From Dimorphilus gyrociliatus (Eukaryota > Annelida > Polychaeta > Dinophilidae), in contig CAJFCJ010000006.1 of the NCBI GenBank assembly GCA_904063045.1, positions 5,224,408 to 5,288,407 of the forward strand: a stretch of 64,000 nucleotides of DNA. Reading direction: 5' to 3'. Position 1 is the first letter of the stretch, and each line of letters opens with the position of its first letter. A program made the translations under genes and the position numbers. The notes beneath the pieces were generated by a model, which was not told the DNA's origin, searched no databases, and saw only the letters and a program-made list of their open reading frames with translations. Shown here one piece after another: positions 24,229 through 36,720 of the stretch.

Positions 24229-26149
24229 TTATTTGGTTCTTGTTAGTTTACAAAAGTATACGGGGCCGAAATTAGCAGACGGATAAGGTAATACTAATTG
24301 TCCGTATTTACAAGTTTTATGAAACCAGAAATACTTTCCAAATTTAGTGACTAATCGACTTAAATCATGAATCATGAACTCCAGGTCAGTTTCAAGAAAT
24401 TGTTGTAAAGTGGCTTGAATAACGCCATCATTTTGAGCTTGAGATAATGTGGTAGTAGTGTATACTAATGATCCGCCAACTTTTAGCATCTTTAGGGAAA
24501 GACTGAAAAGAAAATGAATAGAAAAATAAAATAGTCTAATTGGTTAATTAATTAATTAATTAATTAAAACAATATTATACAGTAGTGTTTCAAAAATGTT
24601 GTTGAATTATTCATACGATATAGCTATTTGTACAAACAATAAAGATTCGAATTTCGAGTACATTTGTAAAATTTCAAGTTAAGTTCAGTAAACTGTCAGA
24701 ACTAAAGACTAGGAAAAGATACCACCTGTCTATTTAATGTGTAATAATTAAAATGGTAAAGATAGATATAGGCAGATAGATTGATAGATATAGACAGCTA
24801 AAAACCAAAAAAAAGCATATATATGTTGAAACTTACCATAGCATTTCGGATTGTATTTCAGTTAACTCCAGTCTTTCGGACTGCTTTACGCCCGTAAACA
24901 TATTCATATTAGGACTTGTTACAGAAAGTCTATCACTATTACAAGGTACGTCAAGAAGTATCTGTTTTTATAGAAATCACAAGTTCTTTTTCTCAATAAT
25001 CGTCTTATATGATTAAAAGTTTGTACATACTTTATCAAAGTGTATATTATTTCGATATCTATCATAAAATCTGAATAAATCTACATGATGAGTTGAAATT
25101 TTATCTTTATAATTTGATAAAAAGAATTGAAACGATGAACGCAAATTTCTCATGTTTAAGTACGATCTATCAACACTATGTATCTGCTCTATAGTCAATA
25201 GAAAATATAATTATCTAATTAATATATATTAATTAAAATAAACCTGGCATTAGTGATTGTAACATAATCATTGATTTACCACCGCTACCGCAACAGAAAT
25301 CTCCAACAACTTCTTCGGGCTGTAGGTCCAATGCGAATACTGGTAATAAGGCTCCACCATCGATTAAAATATAATCTAAAAGTATTTTAGATATTTAATA
25401 ATTATGTTTTCATTTATTAGTAAAATTGTTTTATACCTAAATATCCGTTAGAGCTCTTTGTCGGTGGTTCGAACATTGTTGGTACTCCTTTTTCGAATGA
25501 AAATGCGTTAATAAACTTTGGCAGTTCTTCATTTGAAAAGATTATTTGAACTTCTGACTGATCTCCTTGAAATGTATTCTTTGCCATTTCTTCTTCTTCT
25601 AGAGATTCTCTTTCGGATAATACTCTTGTTGTTGGCATAAATTGTTGTAGATTAAGAGAATCATCCTGACCAAATCTTTTTACTTCATCCTCTTCGGCTA
25701 TTGGCTCAAATGTATCTTGAACTTGTTTGTCTTCATTTAAACTCAATGTAGGGCTACCAATTTTTCCGTAATAACTGTTTTTCTCTTCTCTTGCAAGTTG
25801 CGTAAAGTCGACTGACCCTAATTCCCATAATTTGTCTATAGTTGCTGACGGGTTACCAAAATTATTAACGAGAGCACACTGCTTTGGTTGAGACAATAGC
25901 CCAACTCTTAATGTTGGCCACAATTCATTAAAGTCTTTTGAATAGTATACATCAAAGTGTCTTAAAGCTTTTTCAATTACAGTTTGCTGAGGATTCGTCC
26001 TGGCCTATAAAGAAATTCCTATTTTATCACTCAGAGATTTTACAATTTATGCCACTCACGTAATTTGTTTTAAATCTATAACGTTTAAAGAAGAGAGATA
26101 TTTTTTTAGTTGACTGTCTAGTTTGATTATAAAATAAAGATGTATTCAT
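24229..26149 (-). CDS. NSUN4: NSUN4-like mitochondrial rRNA m5C methyltransferase, TC-motif Cys lost
   Basis: Mitochondrial NOL1/NOP2/Sun methyltransferase; vertebrate NSUN4 methylates 12S rRNA and pairs with MTERF4 for mitoribosome assembly. Six exons join to 448 residues: 26149-26060, 26004-25437, 25375-25244, 25188-25031, 24961-24837, 24502-24229. The N-terminus is basic. NSUN4 hallmarks: FNELWPTLRVGLLSQPK, CALVNNF, DYILIDGGALLPVFALDL, SAM-binding GDFCCGSGGKS, the PC motif LLDVPCNSDR and the ending ANFGPVYFCKL. The motif that in relatives reads YSTCSLS reads YTTTTLS, so the TC cysteine is threonine (codon 24453-24451). The insert between VNNF and DYIL is longer and more acidic than in vertebrates. 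It lies 269 bp from the CYP4 start, same strand. Confidence 0.9.
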
Positions 26150-26935
26150 ATTAACAAATGATCAAAGGCACGTGTTTGATAACGCAACATTCGACGAAAA
26201 ACTGGTAAACTTTTCGCGCGCTTTCAAAATAAAAGAAACATTTGTGTTTTATTATCAAATATATATAAAGTAATAGTCTGTAAATTCAAAATCTAATTTA
26301 CCTGTATAAATTGACCAAAGAAATACAGAGTTTTGTTGATAGTAAGAGTGTTTGCTCTAAAACTAAAATAATCAATAATGTGTGCAAGCCAACGCTTTTT
26401 TCCTTGACCTTGATATTACTTGACTCACGTGGGTTTATGCGTTGATATCCTCTTTTCTTCAATTTCTCATATCAGAGAAGGAGACACTAGGAATTTCTTA
26501 AGGATTTCAATCAAGTATTACCCCAAGGTAAGTTTATTGTTAATAGAGTAGGCTTTTATTTTCGCTTAATTGAGTAAATTAAGTAAAAATTATTATTAGC
26601 CAGCAGTGTTCAGCCAAACCTGCATCATTGCAGTGTATCTACTGTAATGTAAATCGTAGGAGACTAAAAATAGATCTTTAGGTCTATATTGCCAGCAACA
26701 GTATATAACGTTTTGGCAATTATCTGTCGTTCAGACGGAAACAGACAGGAGATCAGGTAATTCCGAAAAATGAACATTTTTTAAAAAGATATTTAGTGAT
26801 TAGGTGGTTAAAAAACGTGTTTTTAAATGAATTCTTATTTGATATTAGAGTTTTTTTTATACACCTTAAATTTGATTTTAAATCACAATTTTTATCAAAT
26901 TAAATGATAATTTCTACAGATAACAAGAAGTAAAA
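26150..26935. promoter_or_regulatory. Divergent region NSUN4 / SLC43-like, with a probable 5' UTR intron
   Basis: 786 bp between the two start codons. A good donor (CCCCAAG then GTAAGT) near 26526 and an acceptor (TTTCTACAG) ending at about 26918, 18 bp before the transporter start, suggest a spliced 5' leader for the plus-strand gene. A second donor-like site lies near 26756. The rest is AT-rich. Confidence 0.45.
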
Positions 26936-29143
26936 ATGATAAAGAAAGTATTAAGTGTTCTTTGGGGAGCCATCGAAGTTTTTGTCTACGGTGGTATAAC
27001 TTTCGGATGGGCCTCATTGGTTTTTGTATTAAAGAAGGAAGGATTCTACGCAAATGTCTGCGACAGTTACAATTCAACAAATGTAAATTCAACAGTAGTA
27101 GAATGTGCAGAACAAAATTCAAAAATGATTTTAATAATGACTATATTTTTGGCGGTTGGTGGAATAAGTACATTCTTTACAGGTTACTTTTACGATAAGT
27201 TTGGTCTAGCATATTCAAGATTATTAGGAGGAGCTCTTTACGTAACTTCCTTACTTTGCTTGGCTTTAATTACTGCAAAACAACAATGGATGCTATTTCC
27301 AGCAACAATTTTATTGAATAGCGCTGGTTTTTTGACATTAACAACAAACATGCCTTTAAGTAACCTAATACCAAGGGCGAGATCAACTATAATCACCTTA
27401 TATAACGGTTTCTTCGCAGGAGCCATTATGATTTTCGAATTAGTTAAAATGGCATACGAGGTATATAGTTTCTTACATAGAATAATCTCTAATACTTTCT
27501 ATCTATCTAATATATTTAAATGTAGAAAAAAAACTACTATTCCTGATCATTTAGATTTTCTACTTAATGTCTTTTTAGTTTAGAGAACAAATGAATTATT
27601 TATAGAGAATATCTCATAACAAATTATTTGATTATATATTAATGTCGTACTTCGATTACAAACCATTAATCATAGTAAAATAGCACATATGGCTAGATAG
27701 TAGATATATACCTTTTTGTTAGTTTTTCGTCTTTAATCTAAAAGAGGAGTAGATAGAGAATAAAAAAGAGACAATATACAATATTATACTAATTTAAAAA
27801 TATCAATTGATCTAGAATCTTTTCTGGTTTTTAAGTTACATAAAAAAAACACTACACTTAATTTGAAGAGTCTATTAAACATTGGAATACGAAATAAAGG
27901 TACAAAGGATGAAAAAACTTGTATAAAAAAGAAATTTTATATAAATTCTAATAGAGAGATATTTTTTCTATAAAAGAAACTATATTTAGGGTGGAATAAG
28001 TCTTCAAATTTCTCTATCTATTTTGGCACTCGGTCAATTAATATGTCTTGGATTTACTATATTCATTCTTCCGAGAAAAAATGTACCGTGGCCGTTACCT
28101 AAAAATTATGAAATTGCAACGCTTTTAAATAAATTCTGTAGAAAGGAAAAGTATGTTGTTAAAGAAGAGAAAGAAGAAAAAACATTTATTGATGATGAAC
28201 AAAATAAAATTGAAACAGTTAATAACCCACCAAAAATGACCTTCGTTCAGTGCCTTTTGACACCTCAATTTCTATTACATCTTGCGTTCATGTGCGTTAT
28301 ACAATTACGTTTGAGTTTTTACTTGGCAACGTTAAATCCATGGTTGTCGGAATTGACAGGAAATGATCCAAAGTTGATCAGCTTGTATACTAATATATTC
28401 TCCTATATACAATTAGCTAGTATTGCCTATTCACCATTTGGAGGATTGATAGTTGACAAATTTAAAGCTGATTTAAGAGTTTTGGGAATCTTATTACTGG
28501 TGGCAAATATTTTTGGATTAATAATAGCAATACCAGGAATGGTACGGTCTCTTCCTCTTCAAATTTTAGGATTTATATGCTTAATGGGATTTAGAGGATG
28601 GGCATACGCTTTCAATCCTACAGTTGTTGCTCTAATGTAAGTACCTCTATACAAAATTAGTTGTACCTTTATATACGCTAAACCTTTTATGTTATATTTA
28701 GATATCCAGGCGAACATTTTGGAAAATTATTTGGAGTTATTTTAATGGTTATATCTGTGTTTGGATTAATGCAATTTCCTTTGTTTAAACTGCTTCATGG
28801 ACCATTTAATGGAAATATGCAATATGTAATAAAACATGTTTCTAAAGATATATTTTTACCCTTATTATCATTCTAAAAATGGATTTATTTCTAATATAAT
28901 TAATATATTCCCATGCAGGTTCAGTTAATATTCATAGGACTTCATTTATTGACGATGGCTTCACCAATTTATATGATTGTCAAAGAGCATATAAAGAGAA
29001 GTAAATAATCTTTATTATCAAATATTTCTAATATTTTCATTTATACATTTATGTTTATCTAAATAGAAAACGAAACCAACAAACCAGTAACATTAAATTT
29101 ACAAGAAAATGGAGATAATGAAAAACAAACCCCTCCTCTATAG
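26936..29143 (+). CDS. SLC43-family transporter (SLC43A3/EEG1-like)
   Basis: Major-facilitator protein of the SLC43 group (amino acid or, for SLC43A3, purine nucleobase transport) in the plasma membrane. Five exons join to 484 residues: 26936-27460, 27990-28636, 28702-28825, 28919-29000, 29067-29143. About 12 hydrophobic helices are seen. Landmarks are GGITFGWASLVFVLKKEG with an N-glycosylated first loop, GYFYDKFGLAYSRLLGG between helices 2 and 3, a charged central loop (residues about 200-245) and the late YPGEHFGKLFGVI motif typical of SLC43A3. The first intron (529 bp) is unusually long for this region; homology shows no missing exon inside it. Substrate is not predictable from sequence. 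Confidence 0.88.
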
Positions 29144-29779
29144 ATAAATAGAGAAACGTAATATACTGTATTTAATATACAAGTATAAATAGTAATAGTA
29201 GTTATTTTATGAATATCATTATTTTAACTCTGCCATAAATTTTTCTATTTTGTGCTTGTTTGTATTTTTTATAATTGGATTGATTAGTTTTATTGTTACT
29301 ATGTGGAAAATGGTTGCTTTTTTAAGCGTAAAGAACTGAGTTCAATTGTATAGTTACTAACTTTAACACATACTAATATATATATATATATACTGTATAT
29401 TGTAAATTAGTTTTCTTTCTATTTCCTTGTGATGCGTTAATATTTATCATGAATTTATTCAATCAACTTTTTTAGTTTGTACATTATCTTCTCCATCTTA
29501 TTAGTTTATTCTATTGCTTTTGCGATTTAACAATTTCAAATAACTTTTAAACTTTTTATTTTGATTTGTTTTTCCTATAAAAGAAATCAATACAATGTAA
29601 ACAAAATTGTCTGTCTTTCTTTTCCTTTGGATAATCTATTTACACGCTTTTCTCTTTAATTCTTATACAAAAAATTCATTAGGGACTTAGCTTCAATTTA
29701 AATAGTTCACTCTCTTTTTTTCAAGTTATATGTATTTCTTTATGACGTTGCGTCTTACGATTAATATATTGTTTTGTCA
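29144..29779. other. Intergenic, 636 bp
   Basis: AT-rich gap between the SLC43-like gene and the Ig/rhodanese gene (both plus), including a short TA repeat near 29377-29395. Contains the 3' UTR of the first and promoter of the second; no further element seen. Confidence 0.45.
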
Positions 29780-32700
29780 ATGGGATATGTGTTAATAATG
29801 ATATCTTGGTTATATTTTATCACCTTATTTGATTCTTATCAGACTTATACTAATATTTTAAAGATTAAGAGCTGGGATGATGTGATAACAAAGTACTGGA
29901 GGGAAAACAGATATGATAAAACTACATATACAATAAATAATACTGTAAGGATAGCTAAAGATGCTCCATCAGCCCCAATTTTAAATGAGGAATTAAAAGA
30001 TGCCATTTACAAAGATAAGACTCTATATACAAGTTCGGAAGACGAATATTTAAGTAAACGAGGTTACTCTTGCGCATCATCCCTAATGTCAATTGCAAAT
30101 ACATCAAAATCATTTCTCAAACATTCGAGTATAGCTCATATTGCTATAACAGGTAGAGAGGTTAGTTTAATATTAATACTTATAATTTTTATTACCATTT
30201 GAAAGTTTAATGATTATATTCGTTTCGTTATGTCGTTGGCTATGAAAATAATCTAAAAGCATCAATCAATTGAATTACCTTGTCATTGGTGTACGTCAGA
30301 TGAATATATCGAATCAAAGAATACTTTACCAAGACAAGGAAAAGGAATGAATTGGTATAGAGCAAAAAGGAATAAAGCTAGAGATGATAAGCATAAATTC
30401 TATTATAAAATTGAAAAATTACAATTATCCATGAATAAATACGAACAATTGGCTGATAGAAATTTAGTTATACGTCAACTAAATAGAGAAGGTGACGCTG
30501 ACACTGGCGTCTATTTTTGTGAAAAAAGTCATATTTTTGATCAGATGAAAAAAATTAATAGAGAAAGTTCTTTAAAAGCGATAAAAGATCAAATTTGACA
30601 AAATGAATATATAAAACAAATAAATGAATTTGTCTATTAATTTTGCATGAATTCTAGAAAAAAGATAATATTAATTATATTGAAATAGACGCTCCACGTG
30701 GGTCTGAGAGTATTTTTTACTTATTGGAGTACTTAAACAACAAACTATACAATATAACAAGCTCTAGAAATACTTCACATATTTATAAGCCACCGACATT
30801 TGATGAATTTAATAAACCTATAGAAGATCCAATGAAACAACGTAAAGATATTCAAATATCGAATAAATTAATACTTATTTATCTTGATATTGAATACAAT
30901 GTCTATCAATTGCCTCCCAACGAAGATCAAAGATATTTTATGGAGAGAGTTTGCTTAGCAAATGATAAACAATGCTTATGGAAATACAAACTTAAACCAT
31001 CAATCTCTCTATTTGACGTAGGCTTGGGTAAAAATCTAAATGTTTTATTATATAATAGTTAAATACAAATTGAATTTCTTACTGATAAAATGACAGATAA
31101 TATACAAATACAAGCTAATAATGAATTTCCATTAAGTAATAGAATAGAACTATGTGAACCGTGCGATCAGAAGGATGCTTTTGAAACGTATTTGAGTTTT
31201 TGTTGGCTTAGATTTGTAAATAGAAATGGAGATTTTATCGAAGAATTAAGTATTGATATGATACAACAAATATATGATAGAGTAGAAAAATGGAAACCTA
31301 CAGATATTCTTGATAAAAGGAAACATTATCTTTTAAAAGTTTTAGCATTCTTTCCACAAGGAATTTCTTGTTATAATACAATTTTTGAGGGATACGAATG
31401 GTATCTTTTACCGAGAACTGAGGATTCCGATAACACTCATTTCGATGTTAAAATGGCAATAAAAGAATTTTCTAAAAAGCATGGAACAAATGTAAAATTA
31501 GCCCAATCAGATTTATTACCTCAATTCGAATTACTAAGAAAATCTTGCTACGTTAATTGTTCTATTGAAGAAAGAAAACGACTAAAAATATTAGAAGGAT
31601 CAACAGAGTTATTTTTTACATTTATAGATACATCTGAACTCTTTGTACCGACAAGATCTATTGTTCAAGTGAAAAGAATAACATATACAGCAACAGAGGA
31701 CGAAATGTTTAAAATGTTTTGTCCAAATCCCTCAAATTACGGTACAGTTAAATGGAAGAAAGGTTCAGAATATATAAGCAAGGAAAATCTAGAAAAACAT
31801 ATGAAAATATCATATAGCTATGCTTTACTCTTTAGTCGTCTAAAGCCGTCCGATGACGGTTTATACTTTTGTGAAAATTGCGATAGGAATTATAAAAATT
31901 GTATCTTAGCAGGATCATTACGTCTTAAAGTATGTTCTTTCTTTGAAATATTTGAATTATACCTAATTTTTCAATTACTAAATTATATTGTAGATTCATA
32001 AAAAACCGCCTACAATATTTAGTATTCGTTTTTATAGAAGTGCTTTATTAATTTCCTACATAATAGATGTAACTATTTTATGCGGGGGTTGTCTAATTAT
32101 ATGGTTTAGGCATAAACGTCAGAACATCAGTAGAAATAGATATAAAAATTTATTGGAGAAAAGTCTACCTAGACAGATAAAAAAAGTGATTAAAAAACAA
32201 GCTATGGATACCTTAGGTACAAAATTTAGGAAATCATTAAAAACTGAAAGAAGACAGAAAAGGGAAGAAGAACTTTATTCTTTGCACGAGAATACGAATG
32301 CTTCTAATTTTAATAGTAATAACGTTATAATAAACAAAGATAGTATTATCTTTAATCGTAATTCATGTGTTAATCCTGATGATTTCTTAAGATCTCCTTG
32401 CAGTATTGACGGTTATATTTAAAACTTAAAGCAATTTCTCTTTCCCTTTTTTTAATTATTTAATTGCAGGAAAAAGTTACAAAAGTTTACAATGCAGAGA
32501 ATTACAAGTGATGATAGCCACAGAAGATGTTATTCTTATTGATGTTAGGACAAAAATAGAAGTTACAAGAACAGGATTAATTCCTAAAGCTTTTATTTTA
32601 CCTGGTAGGATATTTTTTAATTGAATATTTCACATATTTCATTACGTTCTATATGACTAAAATATAGATAATGAAATTCTTCAAGCAATGTTATTGGATA

Positions 32701-33122
32701 AACAAACATTCTCTGATATTTATCAAGTGAAGAAACCGTATTTATATCAAAAAATTGTAGTCTATGGAAAGATTAATGATTCAAGAGCATTTAACTCATA
32801 TAAGAATCTAGAATATTTAGGATTTGAGTAAATTGCGTCCCGAACCATTTTCTTAAATTATTAATTATTTCTTAATCTATTCTTTAGCACTTTTCTGTAT
32901 CCTGGAGGTTGGGAAGAATGGAAATTACTTGTTGGAAAACAAGCGGCAAAGAAATTGACATATCTTAATTTATACGCCTTACAAAATAGAGAATCAGTTA
33001 TTCTTCACATAGATAACAATAGAAAAAACTTTGAAAACTCATCTGATAGCTCTGCTGATGAGGAAATTGAAGAGGAAATCAATCAATTTTCAGAAAGTGA
33101 AAACTTATTAAAGTTTAATTAG
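29780..33122 (+). CDS. FAM187-like Ig-domain membrane protein with a cytoplasmic rhodanese-like domain
   Basis: Predicted type I membrane protein of 924 residues from eight exons that stay in frame: 29780-30160, 30260-30527, 30665-31027, 31115-31929, 31994-32411, 32470-32604, 32668-32827, 32888-33122. A signal peptide (MGYVLIMISWLYFITLF) is followed by two V-type Ig-like domains (IELPCHWC...DADTGVYFC; FKMFCPN...PSDDGLYFC) in a layout like FAM187A. Next come a transmembrane helix (ALLISYIIDVTILCGGCLIIW), a basic linker, and then LQCRELQVMIATEDVILIDV, IPKAFILP and LYPGGWEEW, which together are a rhodanese domain. Its active-site loop reads VVYGKINDSRA, so the catalytic cysteine is glycine (codon 32766-32768). 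The junction 30527/30665 is the least certain. An alternative is two genes split near 32422, but the exon 5/6 splice signals and phase favour one. Confidence 0.72.
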
Positions 33123-33404
33123 AATTTTTGAAATTTTCAAAACTTTATATTTTTATATATAAATTCTCAGATAATTTGATATTTTTGTTGACTATTCTTA
33201 AATATTATTCTGATTTCTTTTTTAGCACTTTGATATTCATTCAAGTGATATTTATACGAAAATATACTCTATTAAAATTTATCAAAATACTCATTTATCG
33301 CTATTATCGCCCACCCATGTGTTAGATCGAATTGACTTTATTCATATTCTTCTCAAATTTACGGTGTTCTTCTCATTTAAGCAAGCAAATTAAAGTTTAT
33401 AATA

Positions 33405-34943
33405 ATGAGTGATAAGATGGATATTAATGTAATACCGGATAAAAAGCTCACAACTAAGTATGTGTCATCTTTGAGCAAAATCTATTGGAAGGATGAAGAA
33501 AGTTTCAAAAAAACTATCGCTGCTCTGAATTCTTATGGTGTCTGTCCTCGTTGTTGTCTTAGGTTTTTGGCTATAGACAATCAATCAATCTATAGGTCGA
33601 GTTTTCAGTGGATGGCTGATTTTTTAAAGGAAAGAGAAGAAACAATGTGTTCCAATATATGTTGTGCTTGTTTAGGCGTTCTACAAGAGAAATATTGCAG
33701 AGAAGAGTTTCGCAAAGAAATCATTAAAACACTTATGGAGGCTAAGTATGAATATGATTCATTTTTTGTTGCTATAACTCTTCCTGTATCGACGATGATG
33801 CGAGAGCATTCAATCTGGTTGAAATTAGCAGAACAAGATAAAACTGCCTTTAATGATTATAGACGAAGAGATTTAGCTTCTCTAAAAGATTGCTGGAAAT
33901 GGGTAAATGGTGACGATCTCGGAGAATCTCTGGGAAGGAAGAGTGAATACTCAACAGAATCAGCCTGTTTTGAAATATCATTGAATTTTTCACATAAAAC
34001 TCAATTCAGAGAATGTTATCCCCTGGATGATTACTTTGAAGAATTTCGTAAAAGAAAGAGTGATGACATAGTTTACACTAGGAGTTCAGTACAAAGAGCT
34101 TTAGTAAAATTGTCAGACGACAGATTTCGAAAACTCTACTCGTCTCCTCCAACGATTCCTAAAGATGAATGTACAGTAGAAATTCAATTTAAGCAAGATT
34201 CTATTTTTGTAGCAGGAAGATACAACAAATACAGCAGAAAACTATCGCAAACTCCTTGGGTGCTAGATTCGGGCGAACGCCGGACTAACAGCTCTGTTCA
34301 AGAAATGCTTTGCGATTCTATTAAATCTCACTTTAAGGCAGATAGTTTTGTGTTTACCTCCTCTGGAAGAGAAGATGTAGATGTTAAAATGTTAGGCGAA
34401 GGTAGACCTTTCATCGTGGAACTTATAAATCCACATGTAACCACCATCTCAAAAAGTGAGCTTAAAGATATTACCAAGAAAATTAACACTCAAAAAGATA
34501 TTGGTGTAAGAGACTTACAACTTGCTCTAAGAAGTGACACTATGAAGTTAAAAGAGGGTGAAGAACAGAAGAAGAAATCTTATTCAGCATTTTGCTGGAG
34601 CAAAGAACCTATTACGCAAGAAGAATTGGATAGCAAGTTAAGTAACATTAAAGATCTCAAAGTCAATCAAAGGACACCTATCCGAGTTTTACATAGGAGA
34701 ACTAACTCTTACAGAACTAAGATGATTTATAGTCTAGAAGCCAAGTCAATTAACGAGAAGCATTTTATCCTATATTTGACGACGCAAGCAGGAACATATA
34801 TTAAAGAATTTGTTCATTCCGATTTTGGTAGAACAACACCTAGTCTAGGAAGTATTTTAGGTGTAGAATGCGATATTCTTGAACTAAATGTAACTGCAGT
34901 AGATTTGGATTGGCCAGAGCGCCTGGGAGATGAAGAAAAGTGA
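33405..34943 (+). CDS. PUS10: tRNA pseudouridine synthase Pus10
   Basis: Intronless gene for a 512-residue pseudouridine synthase that modifies positions 54/55 of tRNA in archaea and some animal tRNAs. The N-terminal THUMP-containing half carries cysteine pairs (CPRCCLRF; CSNICCACLG) expected to bind zinc. The C-terminal catalytic half has SSGREDVDVKMLGEGRPFIVEL with the catalytic Asp, RTPIRVLHRRTNSYR, and AGTYIKEFVHSDFGRTTPSLG near the end. Length matches human PUS10 (529). The start is the first in-frame ATG; poly(A) signal at 35005-35010. Confidence 0.94.
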   Translation: MSDKMDINVIPDKKLTTKYVSSLSKIYWKDEESFKKTIAALNSYGVCPRCCLRFLAIDNQSIYRSSFQWMADFLKEREETMCSNICCACLGVLQEKYCREEFRKEIIKTLMEAKYEYDSFFVAITLPVSTMMREHSIWLKLAEQDKTAFNDYRRRDLASLKDCWKWVNGDDLGESLGRKSEYSTESACFEISLNFSHKTQFRECYPLDDYFEEFRKRKSDDIVYTRSSVQRALVKLSDDRFRKLYSSPPTIPKDECTVEIQFKQDSIFVAGRYNKYSRKLSQTPWVLDSGERRTNSSVQEMLCDSIKSHFKADSFVFTSSGREDVDVKMLGEGRPFIVELINPHVTTISKSELKDITKKINTQKDIGVRDLQLALRSDTMKLKEGEEQKKKSYSAFCWSKEPITQEELDSKLSNIKDLKVNQRTPIRVLHRRTNSYRTKMIYSLEAKSINEKHFILYLTTQAGTYIKEFVHSDFGRTTPSLGSILGVECDILELNVTAVDLDWPERLGDEEK

Positions 34944-35004
34944 ACTCTTTTAAATAATTTCTTTACTGTTTATTGTTATCAAGATGTAAATTTTTTTCAC
35001 CAAT

Positions 35005-35010
35005 AATAAA
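35005..35010 (+). terminator. AATAAA poly(A) signal of PUS10
   Basis: AATAAA 62 bp after the stop, partly overlapping a second AATAAA. The rest of the 320 bp to the PCGF1 start is AT-rich with no other feature. Confidence 0.6.
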
Positions 35011-35263
35011 TAAATGTTTGTTAATTTTTCAATACAGATTAATAAATAACAAAAAAACTTGATTAAATCAATTTAAGTGTGAAATTAATACAATTTTAAA
35101 ATAGAAAATACTACTTTGGAAACGTTCCTTATATGAATTTTTTCTATCCAATAAGCTCTCGAGTTTCACAAATCCTTTTGCCATACTGGGTCTAGTGATA
35201 ACCTGGGAATGTTATAAAATTAGCATATTATCGGTCATTTAAATTTCTGTTTAGAATAGAAAT

Positions 35264-36464
35264 ATGCAGTCAATTGGGCAAAAGTCGATTAAACCGTTTA
35301 GTAATGATTACAAGCTGAAAGTTGGAGAAGTATATAACTTTAAGTAATTGATGTATTATTGGAGATTTATTATGGTTTAAAATTTTTTTTAGCCGTTCAT
35401 CGTCAGGTCAATACGAGAATTAAACCAGCAGATCGTGTGTTCTTTATGTGCCGGATACTTTATAGATGCAACAACAATAACAGAATGTCTGCATACCTGT
35501 ATGTAGAAATAATATTGAATGTTTTTACTAATGATTAATGTTCTACAACTTATATTTCAAACAGTTTGCAAAAGTTGTATTGTGAAGTATCTTCAAACAA
35601 TGAAAGCATGTCCTGTATGTTATACAAAAATTCACGAAACAAACCCACTACTCAACCTCAAAAAAGATCAAGTAATGCAAGATATTGTTTATAAATTGAT
35701 TGATGGATTATATGAACGTAAGAATGTTCAAATGTTCTTTTCTATGTTAATAATGACTAACTTTTGCGCTGACTGTAGGTGAACAAGATAGAGTTGCTAA
35801 GTTTTTTGCATCCCGTGGTATGACGCAAGGAGATGAGCAAGGTAGAAATTTATTTATATATAATATATATATCTTTAAGCAAAAGCGCTTTTTGCACTAA
35901 CACATTCCTGTATTTTCTCTAGAGAGGCAACGAAGTCACGCAATTGCTGCTGCATATGAAAATCCAAATGCTCATGCATTCGAAAACGGAACTGTTATTT
36001 GTTTCACGTTAGAATGTGTAACGTGCGTATTTCTTTTTTATTAATACCTAACTAAGCGTTACTTAAATAATCGGTTTAAACAAATGCAGACAAGAATCTA
36101 TTCAGGGATATCAACCAAGAGACTTAGAGAAAAAATATGGAAGAGTTTCTGCCCGAGCTACAATGATGAATTTCCAATCAATGATTAGAAAAAAATTAGA
36201 TGTCCCTGAAACTTTAAAGGTAAAGGCTTTAGAGTCAAAAAAAGATTTATAGTCATACTCAGTATTGTTGAACAGATCGATTTATATTGTGACGGCCATT
36301 TACTAAGCGACTCAATGACTTTAAGGAAGGCAACACTCATATATTGGCATCCTAAAGTAAATATAAATTAGAGTATCACTGTCTAATGAAATTTACAATA
36401 TTTATAACATTTTCAGCCGTCTCCAGTGGCTATGCAGTTCTCAGTGTCGCCAAAGTCCAGTTAG
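35264..36464 (+). CDS. PCGF1: Polycomb group RING finger protein 1
   Basis: RING subunit of the non-canonical PRC1.1 complex, which with RING1/2 ubiquitinates H2A. Eight exons join to 248 residues: 35264-35329, 35393-35498, 35565-35717, 35779-35841, 35923-36022, 36090-36219, 36276-36356, 36417-36464. The RING domain is intact ([40 protein letters not shown]), followed by [19 protein letters not shown]. The C-terminal RAWUL domain is recognisable by [17 protein letters not shown] and the terminal [32 protein letters not shown] is closest to PCGF1 (NSPc1) among the paralogues; length is near human PCGF1 (259). Confidence 0.93.
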
Positions 36465-36720
36465 CTAAGAAGATTTGAAGGAAATTCATAAAGTTATTTG
36501 TTTTTCTACACATTTTGTAAATTTACTGTATACAGTATCGCTAAATTTATAACATGGTTCTTCTACATATATATATATATATATATTATATGTATATTTA
36601 AGTATGTTGCATTTAATATCTGATGAATCAGTAAAGTGTAAAAAGATGTTTTTAACGACTGAAATGTTTGAAAAAATTAATTACTGTGTTGTATATAAAG
36701 TAAACATAATTTCTAATAAA

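Noticed and set aside
25460-25480. GGTTCGAAC on the plus strand as a tRNA T-loop
   Set aside because: It lies inside an NSUN4 coding exon and has no surrounding cloverleaf.
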